The position numbers were made by a program, and so were the translations under genes. From the NCBI RefSeq assembly GCF_900107405.1, contig NZ_FNPV01000009.1, forward strand, positions 84,558 to 148,557: a stretch of DNA of 64,000 nucleotides, given 5' to 3'. Under the pieces are notes generated by a model. The model saw nothing but the letters and a program-made list of their open reading frames with translations. It had not been told where the DNA came from and did not search any database. This document shows positions 8,159 to 16,632 of this stretch, piece after piece. Origin of the DNA: Tindallia californiensis (GTDB lineage Bacteria; Bacillota; Clostridia; Peptostreptococcales; Tindalliaceae). Position 1 is the first letter of the stretch; the number at the start of each line of letters is the position of its first letter.

Positions 8159-8929
8159 TCAATTTCGATATCCCATTTCATTTGAAATCAAACGGGTATA
8201 TTTCAATAAATGTTCTTTAAAGGCATCGATCACTTCGCAGGTGACACGAATAGTAGGACCGGATATACTAACGGCTCCGATCACATCATTACGATAGTTA
8301 AAAACGGGAGCCCCGATACATCGAATTCCGAACTCATTTTCTTCTTCATCTAAAGCATATCCAGCTTCCCGAACCTTCTCCAGCACCTTTAACAATTCAT
8401 CATAAACGACTACGGTATTAGGGGTGCGTTGAATAATCTCACTGGCCTCCCATATTTCCCGCACTTTTGGCTCCGGCCAGTACGCCATCATTGCCTTTCC
8501 TGCTGAAGTACTGTACAGCGGGCTGCGTGCGCCAATGCGTGAATGCATGCGGATATTATTGTTCGACTCCACCTTGTCAATATAAACCATGTCCGTACCG
8601 TCTGGAATGACCAAATGAACTACTTCGTTAGTAACATCTCGAATCGCTTCAATATAAGGTCTTGCCACTTTTAATAGTTCCATACGATCGATGATACGGC
8701 TTCCAATTTCAAACATTTTAATGCTTAAATGATAACGCTGATTATGCTGACTTTGACTGACGTATCCATGATGGATCAGCGTCAATAGTAAGCGATGAAC
8801 GGTGCTTTTATGAAGACCGATCAACTGACTGACTTCGGTTAATCCCAAACCATCCTGATGAGTCGACAGTAGTTCCATGATTGCGATGGTTCTATCTACC
8901 GATTGAACCGTATTGATTGAGTCTTTCAT
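8159..8929 (-). CDS. IclR-family transcriptional regulator (KdgR-like)
   Basis: 256 aa. An N-terminal winged helix-turn-helix (SVDRTIAIMELL, then LTEVSQLIGLHKSTVHRLLL) is followed by an IclR effector domain that includes SPLYSTSAGKAMMAYW and GIRCIGAPVFN. IclR proteins bind small carboxylates or sugar acids and repress catabolic operons. The gene follows the sugar-acid operon on the same strand, and a KdgR-like operator lies at that operon's promoter, so I infer it is the local repressor. A GTG nine bases upstream (8938) overlaps the ribosome site; the ATG at 8929, eight bases after GGAGGAG, is the better start. It has its own promoter. Confidence 0.88.
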   Translation of the reverse strand: MKDSINTVQSVDRTIAIMELLSTHQDGLGLTEVSQLIGLHKSTVHRLLLTLIHHGYVSQSQHNQRYHLSIKMFEIGSRIIDRMELLKVARPYIEAIRDVTNEVVHLVIPDGTDMVYIDKVESNNNIRMHSRIGARSPLYSTSAGKAMMAYWPEPKVREIWEASEIIQRTPNTVVVYDELLKVLEKVREAGYALDEEENEFGIRCIGAPVFNYRNDVIGAVSISGPTIRVTCEVIDAFKEHLLKYTRLISNEMGYRN

Positions 8930-9004
8930 ATTGAGCACTCCTCCATTGAATAAGACATTTGTAGTATATGCGTTAAGTATGTGTAAAGAAACCCTTATAC
9001 TTGA

Positions 9005-9034
9005 ATTTTACGGCAGTTTAGCACTTTTTGTCAA
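9005..9034 (-). promoter_or_regulatory. Vegetative promoter of the IclR-family gene
   Basis: On the minus strand, TTGACA (9029-9034), 18 bases, then TAAAAT (9005-9010). This leaves a leader of about 70 bases before the ATG at 8929. Confidence 0.65.
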
Positions 9035-9135
9035 TCTCAATCATTCGTTCCAGGCATTAGTATCCTTTATCAAGATCAATACGGTTTAGCATAGTACCTT
9101 TTCCAGAGAGATATGATGCAACAAAATACTAATGT

Positions 9136-9171
9136 AAAGCCCCTTATCCTAAACAAGAGACAAGGGGTTTT
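9136..9171 (-). terminator. Terminator after the dehydratase operon
   Basis: AAAACCCCTTGTC and GATAAGGGGCTTT form a strong stem just downstream of the dehydratase stop. A T13 run precedes it on the minus strand (A13 at 9177-9189 on plus). It reads as a hairpin in both directions and separates the operon from the IclR-family promoter. Confidence 0.6.
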
Positions 9172-9230
9172 ATGTTAAAAAAAAAAAAAGAGGGCACATT
9201 TTAGAAGGTAGGTACTGAAACGACATATCT

Positions 9231-10949
9231 TTATTCCATATATCCACCTTTCATAGGGGAAACAGCTAATTTTGTATAGACACCCAACGCACCTTTCGTG
9301 TATTTGGGCCTTGGTTTAATCCAACGTGTTTTTCGTTCCTGAATAATTTTCTCTATTTCTTCTTTCTCTAAAAGCCTTTCTTTAATTCCAATAATATTCA
9401 ATTGTCTTTTGGGAATATTCACCTCAATAAGATCCCCTTCTTCTACAAGAGCTATGGGGCCTCCTTCACAAGCTTCCGGAGAAACATGGCCTATAGCCGG
9501 TCCTCTTGTGGCACCAGAAAATCTTCCGTCTGTTATCAATGCGGTTGTAGCCGCTAATTCAGGATCGGAAGCTATGGCCTCCGTCGTGTAGAACATTTCA
9601 GGCATTCCAGAACCTTTTGGTCCTTCATAACGTATACAAACTCCGTCTCCTGGCTTTATTTTCTTTGATAAAACAGCTTCAATAGCTTCTTCCTCGCTGT
9701 CAAAAGGACGTGCCACTAAGGTTGCTTCCATCATTTCCTCTGGAATCGCAGAATGCTTAACCACAGCTCCTTCTGGCGCCAGATTTCCTTTTAGAATACC
9801 GATGGCTCCTTCTTTTCTAATAGGATTGATCTTAGTTTTAATAATATCTTCTTTCTCAAAGCCTTTTTCTTCCAGTAGTTGATAACATCCTTCATAATAG
9901 TGACCATTTTTCAGTTCTTCTAAGTTTTCGCCAAGAGATTTTCCCGTAACCGTTATCACATCTAAATGAAGAAATTCTTTAATTTCTTCCATAACACCAG
10001 GAACGCCTCCTGCATACCAGAAATATTCACCAGGAAACTCTCCACTAGGACGCACATTAAGGATATACGGGATTTTACGATGAATCTCATCGAATGTTTC
10101 CGGTTTAAGGCTCAAATCTAGTTCTCGGGCGATAGCTGGAAGATGGAGTAACGTATTGGATGATCCCGCTACTGCAGCATGAACCATGATTGCATTTTCA
10201 AAAGCTTTTTCTGTCAAAATTTTATCCGCTGTAAGGTTAGCATCAATAAGGGCAAGGGTTTGTTTCCCCACTGTCCGAGCATGTTTTTTCAAATCCTTCG
10301 ATGTAGCTGGCATAAACGCCGTCCCTGGCAGTGCCATGCCCAATGCTTCTGCCATTACCTGCATCGTTCCTGCCGTTCCCATAAAAGAACAGGCTCCACA
10401 GGAGGGGCAAGCATTATGCTTAAAGTGAGTAAATTCTTCTTGGGTAATTTCCTTGCGTTGATATTTTGCACTATAGGTTCCAATCTGCTCCAGAGTTAGC
10501 ATTCCGGGACCTGCTTCCATTACTCCACCAGTTAAGACAATAGAAGGAATTTTCATTCGTGCAATAGCCTGAAGGTGAGCAGGCATCCCTTTATCACAGC
10601 TTGCAATAAAGACACCCGCATCAAAAGGAGTTGCTCCCATATGAATTTCGATCAAATTAGTAATATACTCTCTCGATGCCAGCGAATAATTCATTCCATC
10701 ATGTCCTTGGGCTTGGCCGTCACAAATATCCGTAGCAAAATACCTGGCTGGTTTTCCACCCTTTTCACAGATGCCTTGGTAAGCTTCCTCAACCAGTTGA
10801 TCTAAATGAACACTTCCTGGATGACTTTGACCGTAAGTGCTCTCAATGATAATCTGCGGTTTTTCCAATTCTTCTTTCGACCAACCCATACCCATTCGGA
10901 GAGAATCCATTTCTGGTGCTTTTTCTCTCATTTCCTGACTCTTTAGCAT
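9231..10949 (-). CDS. IlvD/Edd-family dehydratase, probably for a sugar acid
   Basis: Iron-sulfur dehydratase of 572 aa. Cluster and metal motifs visible: CDGQAQGHDGM, ASCDKGMPAHL and NACPSCGACSFMGTAGTM. The C-terminal half has the DGRFSGATRGPAIGHVSPEA swivel-domain motif. The family includes dihydroxy-acid dehydratase (branched-chain synthesis) and aldonate dehydratases. Here the neighbours are KDG kinase, KDPG aldolase and a carboxylate transporter, not ilv genes. Dehydration of an aldonate such as gluconate or galactonate to 2-keto-3-deoxy acid is therefore more likely. The ATG at 10947-10949 follows AAGGAGAAGAGG; a longer frame to 11006 would overlap tctA and lacks a site. It starts 13 bases after tctA. 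Confidence 0.85.
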   Translation of the reverse strand: MLKSQEMREKAPEMDSLRMGMGWSKEELEKPQIIIESTYGQSHPGSVHLDQLVEEAYQGICEKGGKPARYFATDICDGQAQGHDGMNYSLASREYITNLIEIHMGATPFDAGVFIASCDKGMPAHLQAIARMKIPSIVLTGGVMEAGPGMLTLEQIGTYSAKYQRKEITQEEFTHFKHNACPSCGACSFMGTAGTMQVMAEALGMALPGTAFMPATSKDLKKHARTVGKQTLALIDANLTADKILTEKAFENAIMVHAAVAGSSNTLLHLPAIARELDLSLKPETFDEIHRKIPYILNVRPSGEFPGEYFWYAGGVPGVMEEIKEFLHLDVITVTGKSLGENLEELKNGHYYEGCYQLLEEKGFEKEDIIKTKINPIRKEGAIGILKGNLAPEGAVVKHSAIPEEMMEATLVARPFDSEEEAIEAVLSKKIKPGDGVCIRYEGPKGSGMPEMFYTTEAIASDPELAATTALITDGRFSGATRGPAIGHVSPEACEGGPIALVEEGDLIEVNIPKRQLNIIGIKERLLEKEEIEKIIQERKTRWIKPRPKYTKGALGVYTKLAVSPMKGGYME

Positions 10950-10962
10950 TAGCCTCTTCTCC

Positions 10963-12450
10963 TTATGATACTGATTTCGTTTTAACTCGCATTTTAATAA
11001 CAACATAAAAAATCACACAAACCAATGCCAACAAACCAATTGCTAATGGGTTAGTCAACATGTACTGAATTAATGAGATTTGCCTCGCTTCAGCAATCGT
11101 CATGGATCGCACCAGATTTGTCTCAATCAATCCTCCAAGAACCACTCCAATAATAATCGGAGCCAAAGGAACCCCTGTTTTTTTGAAAATTGCTCCTATC
11201 ACCCCAAGAACGAGTGCGATTAAAACATCAAACACATTATTTCGAAGGCTATATGCACCGAAAAGAGTGAACACTAAGACCGTTGGTACAATGTATTCCA
11301 TTTTAATTTTTAGTATATAGGCAAAATATTTGATTCCAAAAGCGCCAATAATCGTCATCGCAACCACTGTCATCATCATACCGAAAATAAATGTATATGC
11401 CACATCTGGACGCTGGACAAACAAACTTGGTCCTAGGATGATTCCGTGAATAATAAGTGCTCCTGCTATAATGGCTGTCGTAGGACTTCCGGGAACACCC
11501 AGAGCCAACAAGGGTACCATTGTACTTCCCACGGTAGCATTGTTCGCGGATTCTGCAGCAATAATCCCCTCTACGTTTCCATTTTCAAATTCTTCAGGTT
11601 TTTGGGATACCCGTTTTGCTTCTCCATAAGATAAAAAAACCGCCAAAGTCGTTCCAACACCAGGTAAAAGACCAACGAAGGTTCCGATCAAAGATCCTTT
11701 GATGACAAGCATTTTATGCCTTACTATATCTTTAATGACCGTTATTCTCTTTATATCCTGCTCTTTATAGGTAACCACTTCATTGGATTTTTTCCCTATA
11801 TTTAAAAACATCTCAGCTAGACAAAATAACCCTAATACCACAGGAACAACGGAAATTCCGGAGCGCAAATTTATATTACCCATGGTGAACCGCTGAGATG
11901 CTGTAATGGCATCAACACCAATGGTACTGATAAACAACCCAAAAAAAACGGCGAAAAGAGATTTATAAATATTCCCGCCAAGAGCACCTATAACAACTAG
12001 TCCGCTCAGCGCAATAAAAAACATTTCAGCGGGGCCAAATTGCAGTGCAAACCGTGCAAGAGGTGGTGTAAAGAAGATTAAAATCAAAACTCCTATAACC
12101 CCCCCGAACATACTTGAAAAAATGGAGTAATAAAGGGCTTCCTTCGAGCGGCCCTGTTTTGTTAAGGGGTACCCTTCCATCGCTGCCGGTGCAGCAACCA
12201 CATCTCCAGGAACATTGAGAAGTATGGCCGTAATCGACCCACCATACATTCCGCCCATGTAGATTCCTCCCAGGAGCAAAAGACCAATTTGCGGCTCTAA
12301 GGTAAATGTAATTGGAAGGAGCAAAGATATTCCAATTGCACCATTTAGACCTGGTATTGCACCCACTATAATGCCAATGAGTACACCTACAAAAATCACC
12401 AATAAAACGCTGGGTGATAGGATTCCTAGTAAAATCTGTAGCGAATCCAT
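10963..12450 (-). CDS. tctA: Tripartite tricarboxylate-type transporter, large membrane subunit
   Basis: Integral membrane protein of 495 aa, about 11-12 helices, the usual TctA size. Family landmarks: an N-terminal GAIPGLNGAIG loop, YGGSITAILLNVPG, and a second repeat GLLPGVGTTLAVFLSY followed by LALGVPGSPTTA. It should carry the substrate across the membrane with TctB, fed by the TctC lipoprotein. The start at 12448-12450 has GGAGGAGG nicely spaced. An upstream extension to 12534 would run through a terminator hairpin and is rejected. Confidence 0.92.
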   Translation of the reverse strand: MDSLQILLGILSPSVLLVIFVGVLIGIIVGAIPGLNGAIGISLLLPITFTLEPQIGLLLLGGIYMGGMYGGSITAILLNVPGDVVAAPAAMEGYPLTKQGRSKEALYYSIFSSMFGGVIGVLILIFFTPPLARFALQFGPAEMFFIALSGLVVIGALGGNIYKSLFAVFFGLFISTIGVDAITASQRFTMGNINLRSGISVVPVVLGLFCLAEMFLNIGKKSNEVVTYKEQDIKRITVIKDIVRHKMLVIKGSLIGTFVGLLPGVGTTLAVFLSYGEAKRVSQKPEEFENGNVEGIIAAESANNATVGSTMVPLLALGVPGSPTTAIIAGALIIHGIILGPSLFVQRPDVAYTFIFGMMMTVVAMTIIGAFGIKYFAYILKIKMEYIVPTVLVFTLFGAYSLRNNVFDVLIALVLGVIGAIFKKTGVPLAPIIIGVVLGGLIETNLVRSMTIAEARQISLIQYMLTNPLAIGLLALVCVIFYVVIKMRVKTKSVS

Positions 12451-12498
12451 ATAAAGCCTCCTCCATAAAATAAAGTACCGACGCCTTACTCCTTTAAG

Positions 12499-12528
12499 AA
12501 AAAAAGGGGAAAGAAGATCTCTCTCCCC
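12499..12528 (-). terminator. Intra-operon terminator between tctC and tctA
   Basis: On the minus strand, GGGGAGAGAGA ... TCTTTCCCC is followed by T7 (A7 at 12499-12505 on plus). It lies 42 bases after the tctC stop and about 50 bases before the tctA ATG. A partial stop here would make the binding protein more abundant than the membrane subunit. Confidence 0.7.
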
Positions 12529-12570
12529 ACACACTACCTTCCATTAAATTCAGTTCAATGGTTTGATCTT

Positions 12571-13542
12571 TTATTCAAAACGTTGCTGATTGCTCTCAAT
12601 AACAGGTAATAAGGTTTGATTCGATCGTTGAAGTACTTCGTTCACGGAATCATAATCTAAATATCTGTAAGGAAGTGCTGCGTTTTCAAATCGTTCTTTT
12701 AATTCAGGATCATTTCCGATGGTATCCAAAGCTTCTGTTAATACTAGCTTCACCTCTTCCGGAACCCCTGTCGGAACTACTAGCACTCTAGATACTCCCA
12801 TTTCAAGATTATAACCTAACTCCTTAAAGGTTGGTACATCTGGAAACATGTCCATTCTCTCTGCTGCTGCAAAACCAATGGGGTGTCCACCACCATCCTT
12901 AATGGGATCATGACTCATAGAGGAAGTAGATGCCAGGTCAACATGAGCTCCAAGAATTGCATTCATTAATTCTCCTCCACCCTCAAAATTAACAGGAGTG
13001 GTTTCGATTCCCAGGTGCTCCGAGAAGGCCAATACATGCAGAAGCCCCAATGCCCCTGATTCACCAATAGTAATAGTCCCTGGATTATCTTCCCCATAGG
13101 CAATCACATCTTCAATGGTATTAAACTCACTACCTGGACCTGCAAAAATCCCCATAGGCATATCATCAAAGGCTGCCAGGTATTCTAAATCATCAAAACT
13201 AAAATCCGTGTCTCTTGTGTTCTCTAACACAAAGTTGTCAGGGTACCCAAACACACCCAAGGTATATCCATCTGCATCACTTGCTGCAATTTCAGCAATT
13301 CCCAGTTCTCCTCCTGCACCTTCACGGTTAATAACATTCACTTGAATATCCAGCTCACTGCCTAAAGCATCAGCTAAAATCCTTGCAACCGTATCGCCTC
13401 CACCACCAGCGCTATAAGGAACAATGATCTCTATGTTGCCACTCGGATAAGCACCTTCATCTCCTCCATTTTCATTACACCCTATCGTAAATAAAGATAC
13501 TACAAGGGCTATCACCATCAGTAAAACTACTTTCTTTTTCAT
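12571..13542 (-). CDS. tctC: Tripartite tricarboxylate-type transporter, substrate-binding lipoprotein
   Basis: Extracellular lipoprotein, 323 aa. A lysine-rich start and hydrophobic signal end in the lipobox FTIGC, so the cysteine should be lipidated. The mature part has the family signature IEIIVPYSAGGGGDTVARIL and DVPTFKELGYNLEMG. The mature start is strongly acidic (NENGGDEG). ATGs at 13548 and 13542 share one AAGGAGG; the second, eight bases away, is better placed. It lies between tctB and tctA, and a terminator directly downstream should raise its relative expression. By context the ligand is probably a sugar acid. Confidence 0.9.
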   Translation of the reverse strand: MKKKVVLLMVIALVVSLFTIGCNENGGDEGAYPSGNIEIIVPYSAGGGGDTVARILADALGSELDIQVNVINREGAGGELGIAEIAASDADGYTLGVFGYPDNFVLENTRDTDFSFDDLEYLAAFDDMPMGIFAGPGSEFNTIEDVIAYGEDNPGTITIGESGALGLLHVLAFSEHLGIETTPVNFEGGGELMNAILGAHVDLASTSSMSHDPIKDGGGHPIGFAAAERMDMFPDVPTFKELGYNLEMGVSRVLVVPTGVPEEVKLVLTEALDTIGNDPELKERFENAALPYRYLDYDSVNEVLQRSNQTLLPVIESNQQRFE

Positions 13543-13587
13543 CTGCATTTCCTCCTTACATTTTTTATTTTTTCATACTAAGGTATA

Positions 13588-14055
13588 TCAAAACAAACTT
13601 CCATTTGGTACAGGAAGCCTTAGTAACAACGTAAAAATCACGTACATTGTACCTGTAATAAGACCACCCACCCCCAGACTTTTTACTATTTGTCTTCTTC
13701 GAGGATAGACACCACCAGCCCGGTACGTTTGATAAAGAAACACTACAACTACTAAAAAGAAGGATGATATATAAAATCCTACTGCTCTAAGCATGAAATA
13801 TGTCACAAAGAGCATTGCTGCCGGAATTAGAATTTGAAAAATTAGCGTTTCTTTTGTAAGGGTAGTTTCACTCTTAAAGCTCCCTTTTCGATATTTCCAC
13901 AAAGTATCTATTATTAATAATAATCCCGCAGCGCCCATTCCTATAATAGTCATTCTTGGAAACATAGCTGACTGTGCAGGTAAACTCTCTAATTGCGTAT
14001 ATGCTATCATCGAAAAAACTACCCCTGCTACGCCTAAAAGTATATTTGTAATCAT
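13588..14055 (-). CDS. tctB: Tripartite tricarboxylate-type transporter, small membrane subunit
   Basis: 155 aa with four predicted membrane helices (about 1-18, 35-53, 75-108 as two and 128-148), the normal TctB size and layout. The family is poorly conserved, so the call rests on topology and on its position beside tctC and tctA. The ATG follows GGAGG by seven bases. A separate promoter is possible at 14193-14220. Confidence 0.85.
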   Translation of the reverse strand: MITNILLGVAGVVFSMIAYTQLESLPAQSAMFPRMTIIGMGAAGLLLIIDTLWKYRKGSFKSETTLTKETLIFQILIPAAMLFVTYFMLRAVGFYISSFFLVVVVFLYQTYRAGGVYPRRRQIVKSLGVGGLITGTMYVIFTLLLRLPVPNGSLF

Positions 14056-14192
14056 TCTTCATCCTCCTTCCCTCTTTATTTCAAGCTTCCATTTGCTTTA
14101 TATTCTTTATCGTTCGAGTAAACTCTGTATGCCCTTGGCAATTTTCATATAAAATCGACGGTTTCATTCGCAAATGCTTAAGCATCATTTAA

Positions 14193-14220
14193 AGTATAAA
14201 ACATTACCTGGCATATTCAA
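14193..14220 (-). promoter_or_regulatory. Possible internal promoter before tctB
   Basis: On the minus strand, TTGAAT (14215-14220), 16 bases, TATACT (14193-14198), placed just after kdgK. About 27 bases downstream is TGAAACCG (14159-14166), the same octamer that begins the operator at 15949-15963. The transport genes may therefore be co-regulated from here. Confidence 0.4.
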
Positions 14221-14225
14221 AGCTT

Positions 14226-15248
14226 TTAACGTTGTACTCTTCCTGAACCGTCACCTTTTACTAGTGTTTCCACTTCGTCAAGATTCACCAGATTAAAATC
14301 TCCAGGCACTGTATGCTTCATTGCGGAAGCGGCCACAGCAAACTCTAACGCCTCTTGTAATGGTTTCTCCGTCAGCAATCCGTAGATCAATCCGCCAGCA
14401 AAAGAGTCTCCTCCGCCGACCCGGTCTACAATCCGTACATCATATTTGCGTGACAGGTATGATTTGTTTCCATCACATAGCATTGCAGACCAGCCGTTAT
14501 CTGATGCGGAGTAGCTTTCTCTCAATGTAGAAGCCACATATTTGAAACCAAATCTTTCGATCAACTGGTTGGCAACTTTTTCATATGCTGCGTGATCAAT
14601 CTGACCCGACTCCACATCTGTTCCGCCGGCTTTGATACCAAAAACCTTCTCGGCATCCTCTTCATTGCCAATGCATACATCCACATATTTCATTAACTGG
14701 GACATCACATTCTCCGCTTCTTCAGGTGTCCAGAGTTTTTTGCGATAGTTCAAGTCCACAGATACGGTCACGCCCATTTCCTTGGCTTTTTGACAAGCTT
14801 CCATGGTAATATCCGTAGCTTTGCTTCCAAGAGCTGGCGTAATGCCAGTAAAGTGAAACCAATCTACTCCTTTAAAAATCTGTTGCCAATCAAAATCGGA
14901 TGGATCGGCTTCTGCAATAGCCGAGTGAGCACGGTCATAGATTACTTTGGAAGCACGTTGAGAAGCGCCACTCTCTAGAAAATAGATGCCTAGTCGCTCA
15001 CCACCACGAGCAATAAAATTAGTATCGACACCAAAACGACGCAATGCATTAACAGCACTTTGACCAATTTCATGTTTAGGTACCTTTGTTACGAAACGAG
15101 CTTCTAATCCGTAATTGGCTAAGGATACGCAAACGTTTGCCTCGCCGCCGCCATAACAAACATCAACGTTTTCAGACTGAACAAATCTCTGAAATCCATG
15201 TGTTGAAAGACGAAGCATGATTTCACCTAATGTCACTACTTTTTTCAT
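14226..15248 (-). CDS. kdgK: 2-dehydro-3-deoxygluconokinase (PfkB family)
   Basis: Ribokinase-type sugar kinase, 340 aa, expected to phosphorylate 2-keto-3-deoxygluconate at O6 using ATP. The N-terminal VTLGEIMLRLS and GGEANVCVSLA and the C-terminal DRVGGGDSFAGGL (catalytic Asp in GGGDSF, anion hole) are clear. Function as KDG kinase rather than fructokinase is supported by eda directly upstream, only two bases separating them, with GGAGGAGAG inside the end of eda as its ribosome site. A galactonate-type (KDGal) specificity cannot be excluded. Confidence 0.88.
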   Translation of the reverse strand: MKKVVTLGEIMLRLSTHGFQRFVQSENVDVCYGGGEANVCVSLANYGLEARFVTKVPKHEIGQSAVNALRRFGVDTNFIARGGERLGIYFLESGASQRASKVIYDRAHSAIAEADPSDFDWQQIFKGVDWFHFTGITPALGSKATDITMEACQKAKEMGVTVSVDLNYRKKLWTPEEAENVMSQLMKYVDVCIGNEEDAEKVFGIKAGGTDVESGQIDHAAYEKVANQLIERFGFKYVASTLRESYSASDNGWSAMLCDGNKSYLSRKYDVRIVDRVGGGDSFAGGLIYGLLTEKPLQEALEFAVAASAMKHTVPGDFNLVNLDEVETLVKGDGSGRVQR

Positions 15249-15250
15249 CC

Positions 15251-15916
15251 TTACTCTCCTCCATCCACTTTTTCATTTCTTGCTTCTTTAATTTTTTCTG
15301 TAAACCGAAGGGCTGTCTGAGTTATTTTTTCATAGTCACCGGATTTGGCACCACCTGTTAACTCACTGCCAACACCCACAGCTACACATCCATTACGAAT
15401 CCATTCATCCACATTTTCCAGGCTAACGCCACCTGTTGGCATCAGAGGCACTTGAGGCAAAGGCCCTTTAATTGCCTTAATATAGTCCGGGCCAAAAGCA
15501 CTTCCAGGAAAAACTTTTATGACATCTGCACCAGCCTCCACCGCTTGGATCATCTCTGTCAATGTCATACAACCGGGCATATACGGAATTTGATAACGAT
15601 TGCATAGTTTTGCTGTTGCCAGATCAAAACCAGGACTTACGACATACTCAGCTCCGGCAAGAATGGCAATCCGTGCTGTTTCACTGTCAAGGACAGTTCC
15701 TGCACCAATGATTAACTCTTTGGGGCTGAATTTCTGCTTCAACTCATTGATAGCTTTCTCGGCTCCCGGCACTGTAAAAGTGATTTCAATAGCTGAAATG
15801 CCACCATCTATGCATGCACGGGCAATTTTTTCCGCTGATTGACTGTTTTTTGCTCGTACCACTGCCACTATTCCTACTTCACAGATTCGGGATAAGGTAT
15901 CTACTTTAGGGATCAC
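15251..15916 (-). CDS. eda: 2-keto-3-deoxy-6-phosphogluconate aldolase
   Basis: Class I aldolase, about 221 aa, TIM barrel; splits KDPG to pyruvate and glyceraldehyde-3-phosphate. Visible motifs: AVVRAKN, AIEITFT (catalytic Glu), AGTVL, YVVSPGFD, MPGCMTLTE and VIKVFPGS, whose Lys forms the Schiff base, then MPTGGVS. The start is a GTG. Two candidates share AGAGAGGTGG; the GTG at 15914-15916 has about seven to nine bases of spacing, whereas the GTG at 15928 overlaps the site. First gene of the operon, behind a good promoter and KdgR-like operator. Confidence 0.9.
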   Translation of the reverse strand: MIPKVDTLSRICEVGIVAVVRAKNSQSAEKIARACIDGGISAIEITFTVPGAEKAINELKQKFSPKELIIGAGTVLDSETARIAILAGAEYVVSPGFDLATAKLCNRYQIPYMPGCMTLTEMIQAVEAGADVIKVFPGSAFGPDYIKAIKGPLPQVPLMPTGGVSLENVDEWIRNGCVAVGVGSELTGGAKSGDYEKITQTALRFTEKIKEARNEKVDGGE

Positions 15917-15948
15917 ACCTATCACCACCTCTCTTTTGTTTCATATAG

Positions 15949-15963
15949 TGAACCTCGGTTTCA
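15949..15963. promoter_or_regulatory. KdgR/IclR-type operator at the eda promoter
   Basis: On the minus strand TGAAACCGAGGTTCA, an imperfect inverted repeat close to the TGAAAC ... GTTTCA plan of KdgR boxes. It begins at the predicted transcription start, seven bases after the -10, a classic repressor position. The best candidate protein is the IclR-family regulator encoded at 8159-8929. Confidence 0.5.
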
Positions 15964-15970
15964 TTTTTTC

Positions 15971-15999
15971 ATTATATATGATATTATCTGTTAATTCAA
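15971..15999 (-). promoter_or_regulatory. Promoter of the eda-kdgK-tct-dehydratase operon
   Basis: On the minus strand TTGAAT (15994-15999), 17 bases, TATAAT (15971-15976). Confidence 0.7.
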
Positions 16000-16256
16000 T
16001 ACTTTTTCTTGTATTTTGTGATGATTCTGTGATCATTCTAGAGTGCATCCATCTCGATATAAGTATTTAGAAGGTTTTCAATCAGATTCTATTGTAACTT
16101 TCCAACTGAATCTTTAGCTTTTAGTAACATTTCAACTCCATCATAAGCTAATCATATATTATCCAGTTAGACTAAAATGTTTGGCGCCTACTGTCATTGA
16201 GAATTGAGAATGAAGAATTAAGTTCAAACACCCTAAAGGGCACTCATGCTATTTCC
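16000..16256. other. Intergenic stretch without a gene
   Basis: AT-rich sequence between the operon promoter and the terminator at 16257. Apart from the repetitive-looking run TGAGAATTGAGAATGAAG near 16197-16214, I see nothing that can be named. Confidence 0.4.
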
Positions 16257-16312
16257 TATACCATAAAAAATGCTGGTTTCCTTGATTGGAAACCAGCATT
16301 TCTTATGGTATA
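16257..16312 (-). terminator. Long bidirectional terminator
   Basis: TATACCATAA and AAATGCTGGTTTCC pair with GGAAACCAGCATTT and TTATGGTATA around a six-base loop. The arms are nearly symmetrical over 25 bases, with T-runs inside the outer stem on both strands. It would end the transcript of the ABC ATPase remnant and shield the eda promoter. Confidence 0.75.
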
Positions 16313-16357
16313 GCTGAAGTAAATTCACTTCCGATCGACCTACCCGAAAGAGGTAGT

Positions 16358-16504
16358 CTAGTAAACGGCCACTGGACCACATGGTCCCTTCATAATATCG
16401 ATTTTTGTTTCAAAAATATCAGTCAGCAGGGTTGGCTTCATTACCTCTTCCACGGTTCCAAAGGTAGCGATTTCTCCGTTTTTCATGGCACAAATTCGAT
16501 CCAA
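16358..16504 (-). pseudogene. C-terminal remnant of an iron-complex ABC ATPase (FhuC/FepC type)
   Basis: Minus-strand reading gives LDRICAMKNGEIATFGTVEE, then VMKPTLLTDIFETKIDI and GPVAVY before a stop at 16358-16360. This is the tail found after the H-loop in siderophore/cobalamin ABC ATPases (DRI..MKNGEI...G..EEV). Everything upstream, including both Walker motifs, is gone: a complete terminator sits only a few bases away. It is a deletion relic, not a gene. Confidence 0.7.
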
Positions 16505-16505
16505 T

Positions 16506-16532
16506 AAAAAAAGACCGTCAACTCACGGTCTT
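16506..16532 (-). terminator. Rho-independent terminator
   Basis: On the minus strand AAGACCGT-gagttg-ACGGTCTT followed by a T-run (A7 at 16506-16512 on plus). It directly abuts the ABC ATPase remnant and presumably ended another lost gene. The 70 bases to its right are open in a frame ending YGVESHTRKTVS, which I do not recognise. Confidence 0.7.
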
Positions 16533-16586
16533 CCTGGTATGTGATTCAACGCCATAAATAAAGACGCTTTGCATCGGCAAATCTAT

Positions 16587-16618
16587 AAAAAGAACCTACC
16601 CGCTTTGGATAGGTTCTT
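16587..16618 (-). terminator. Terminator of sodA
   Basis: On the minus strand AAGAACCTA ... TAGGTTCTT followed by TTT, 15 bases after the sodA stop. Confidence 0.75.
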
Positions 16619-16632
16619 CTACAAGCTTCTTG

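Noticed and set aside
12451..12534. N-terminal extension of TctA
   Set aside because: It would begin at the terminator hairpin; the start at 12450 has a strong ribosome site and gives the usual length.
16286..16507. Plus-strand open frame of 73 codons
   Set aside because: Antisense to the ABC ATPase remnant and starting inside a terminator.
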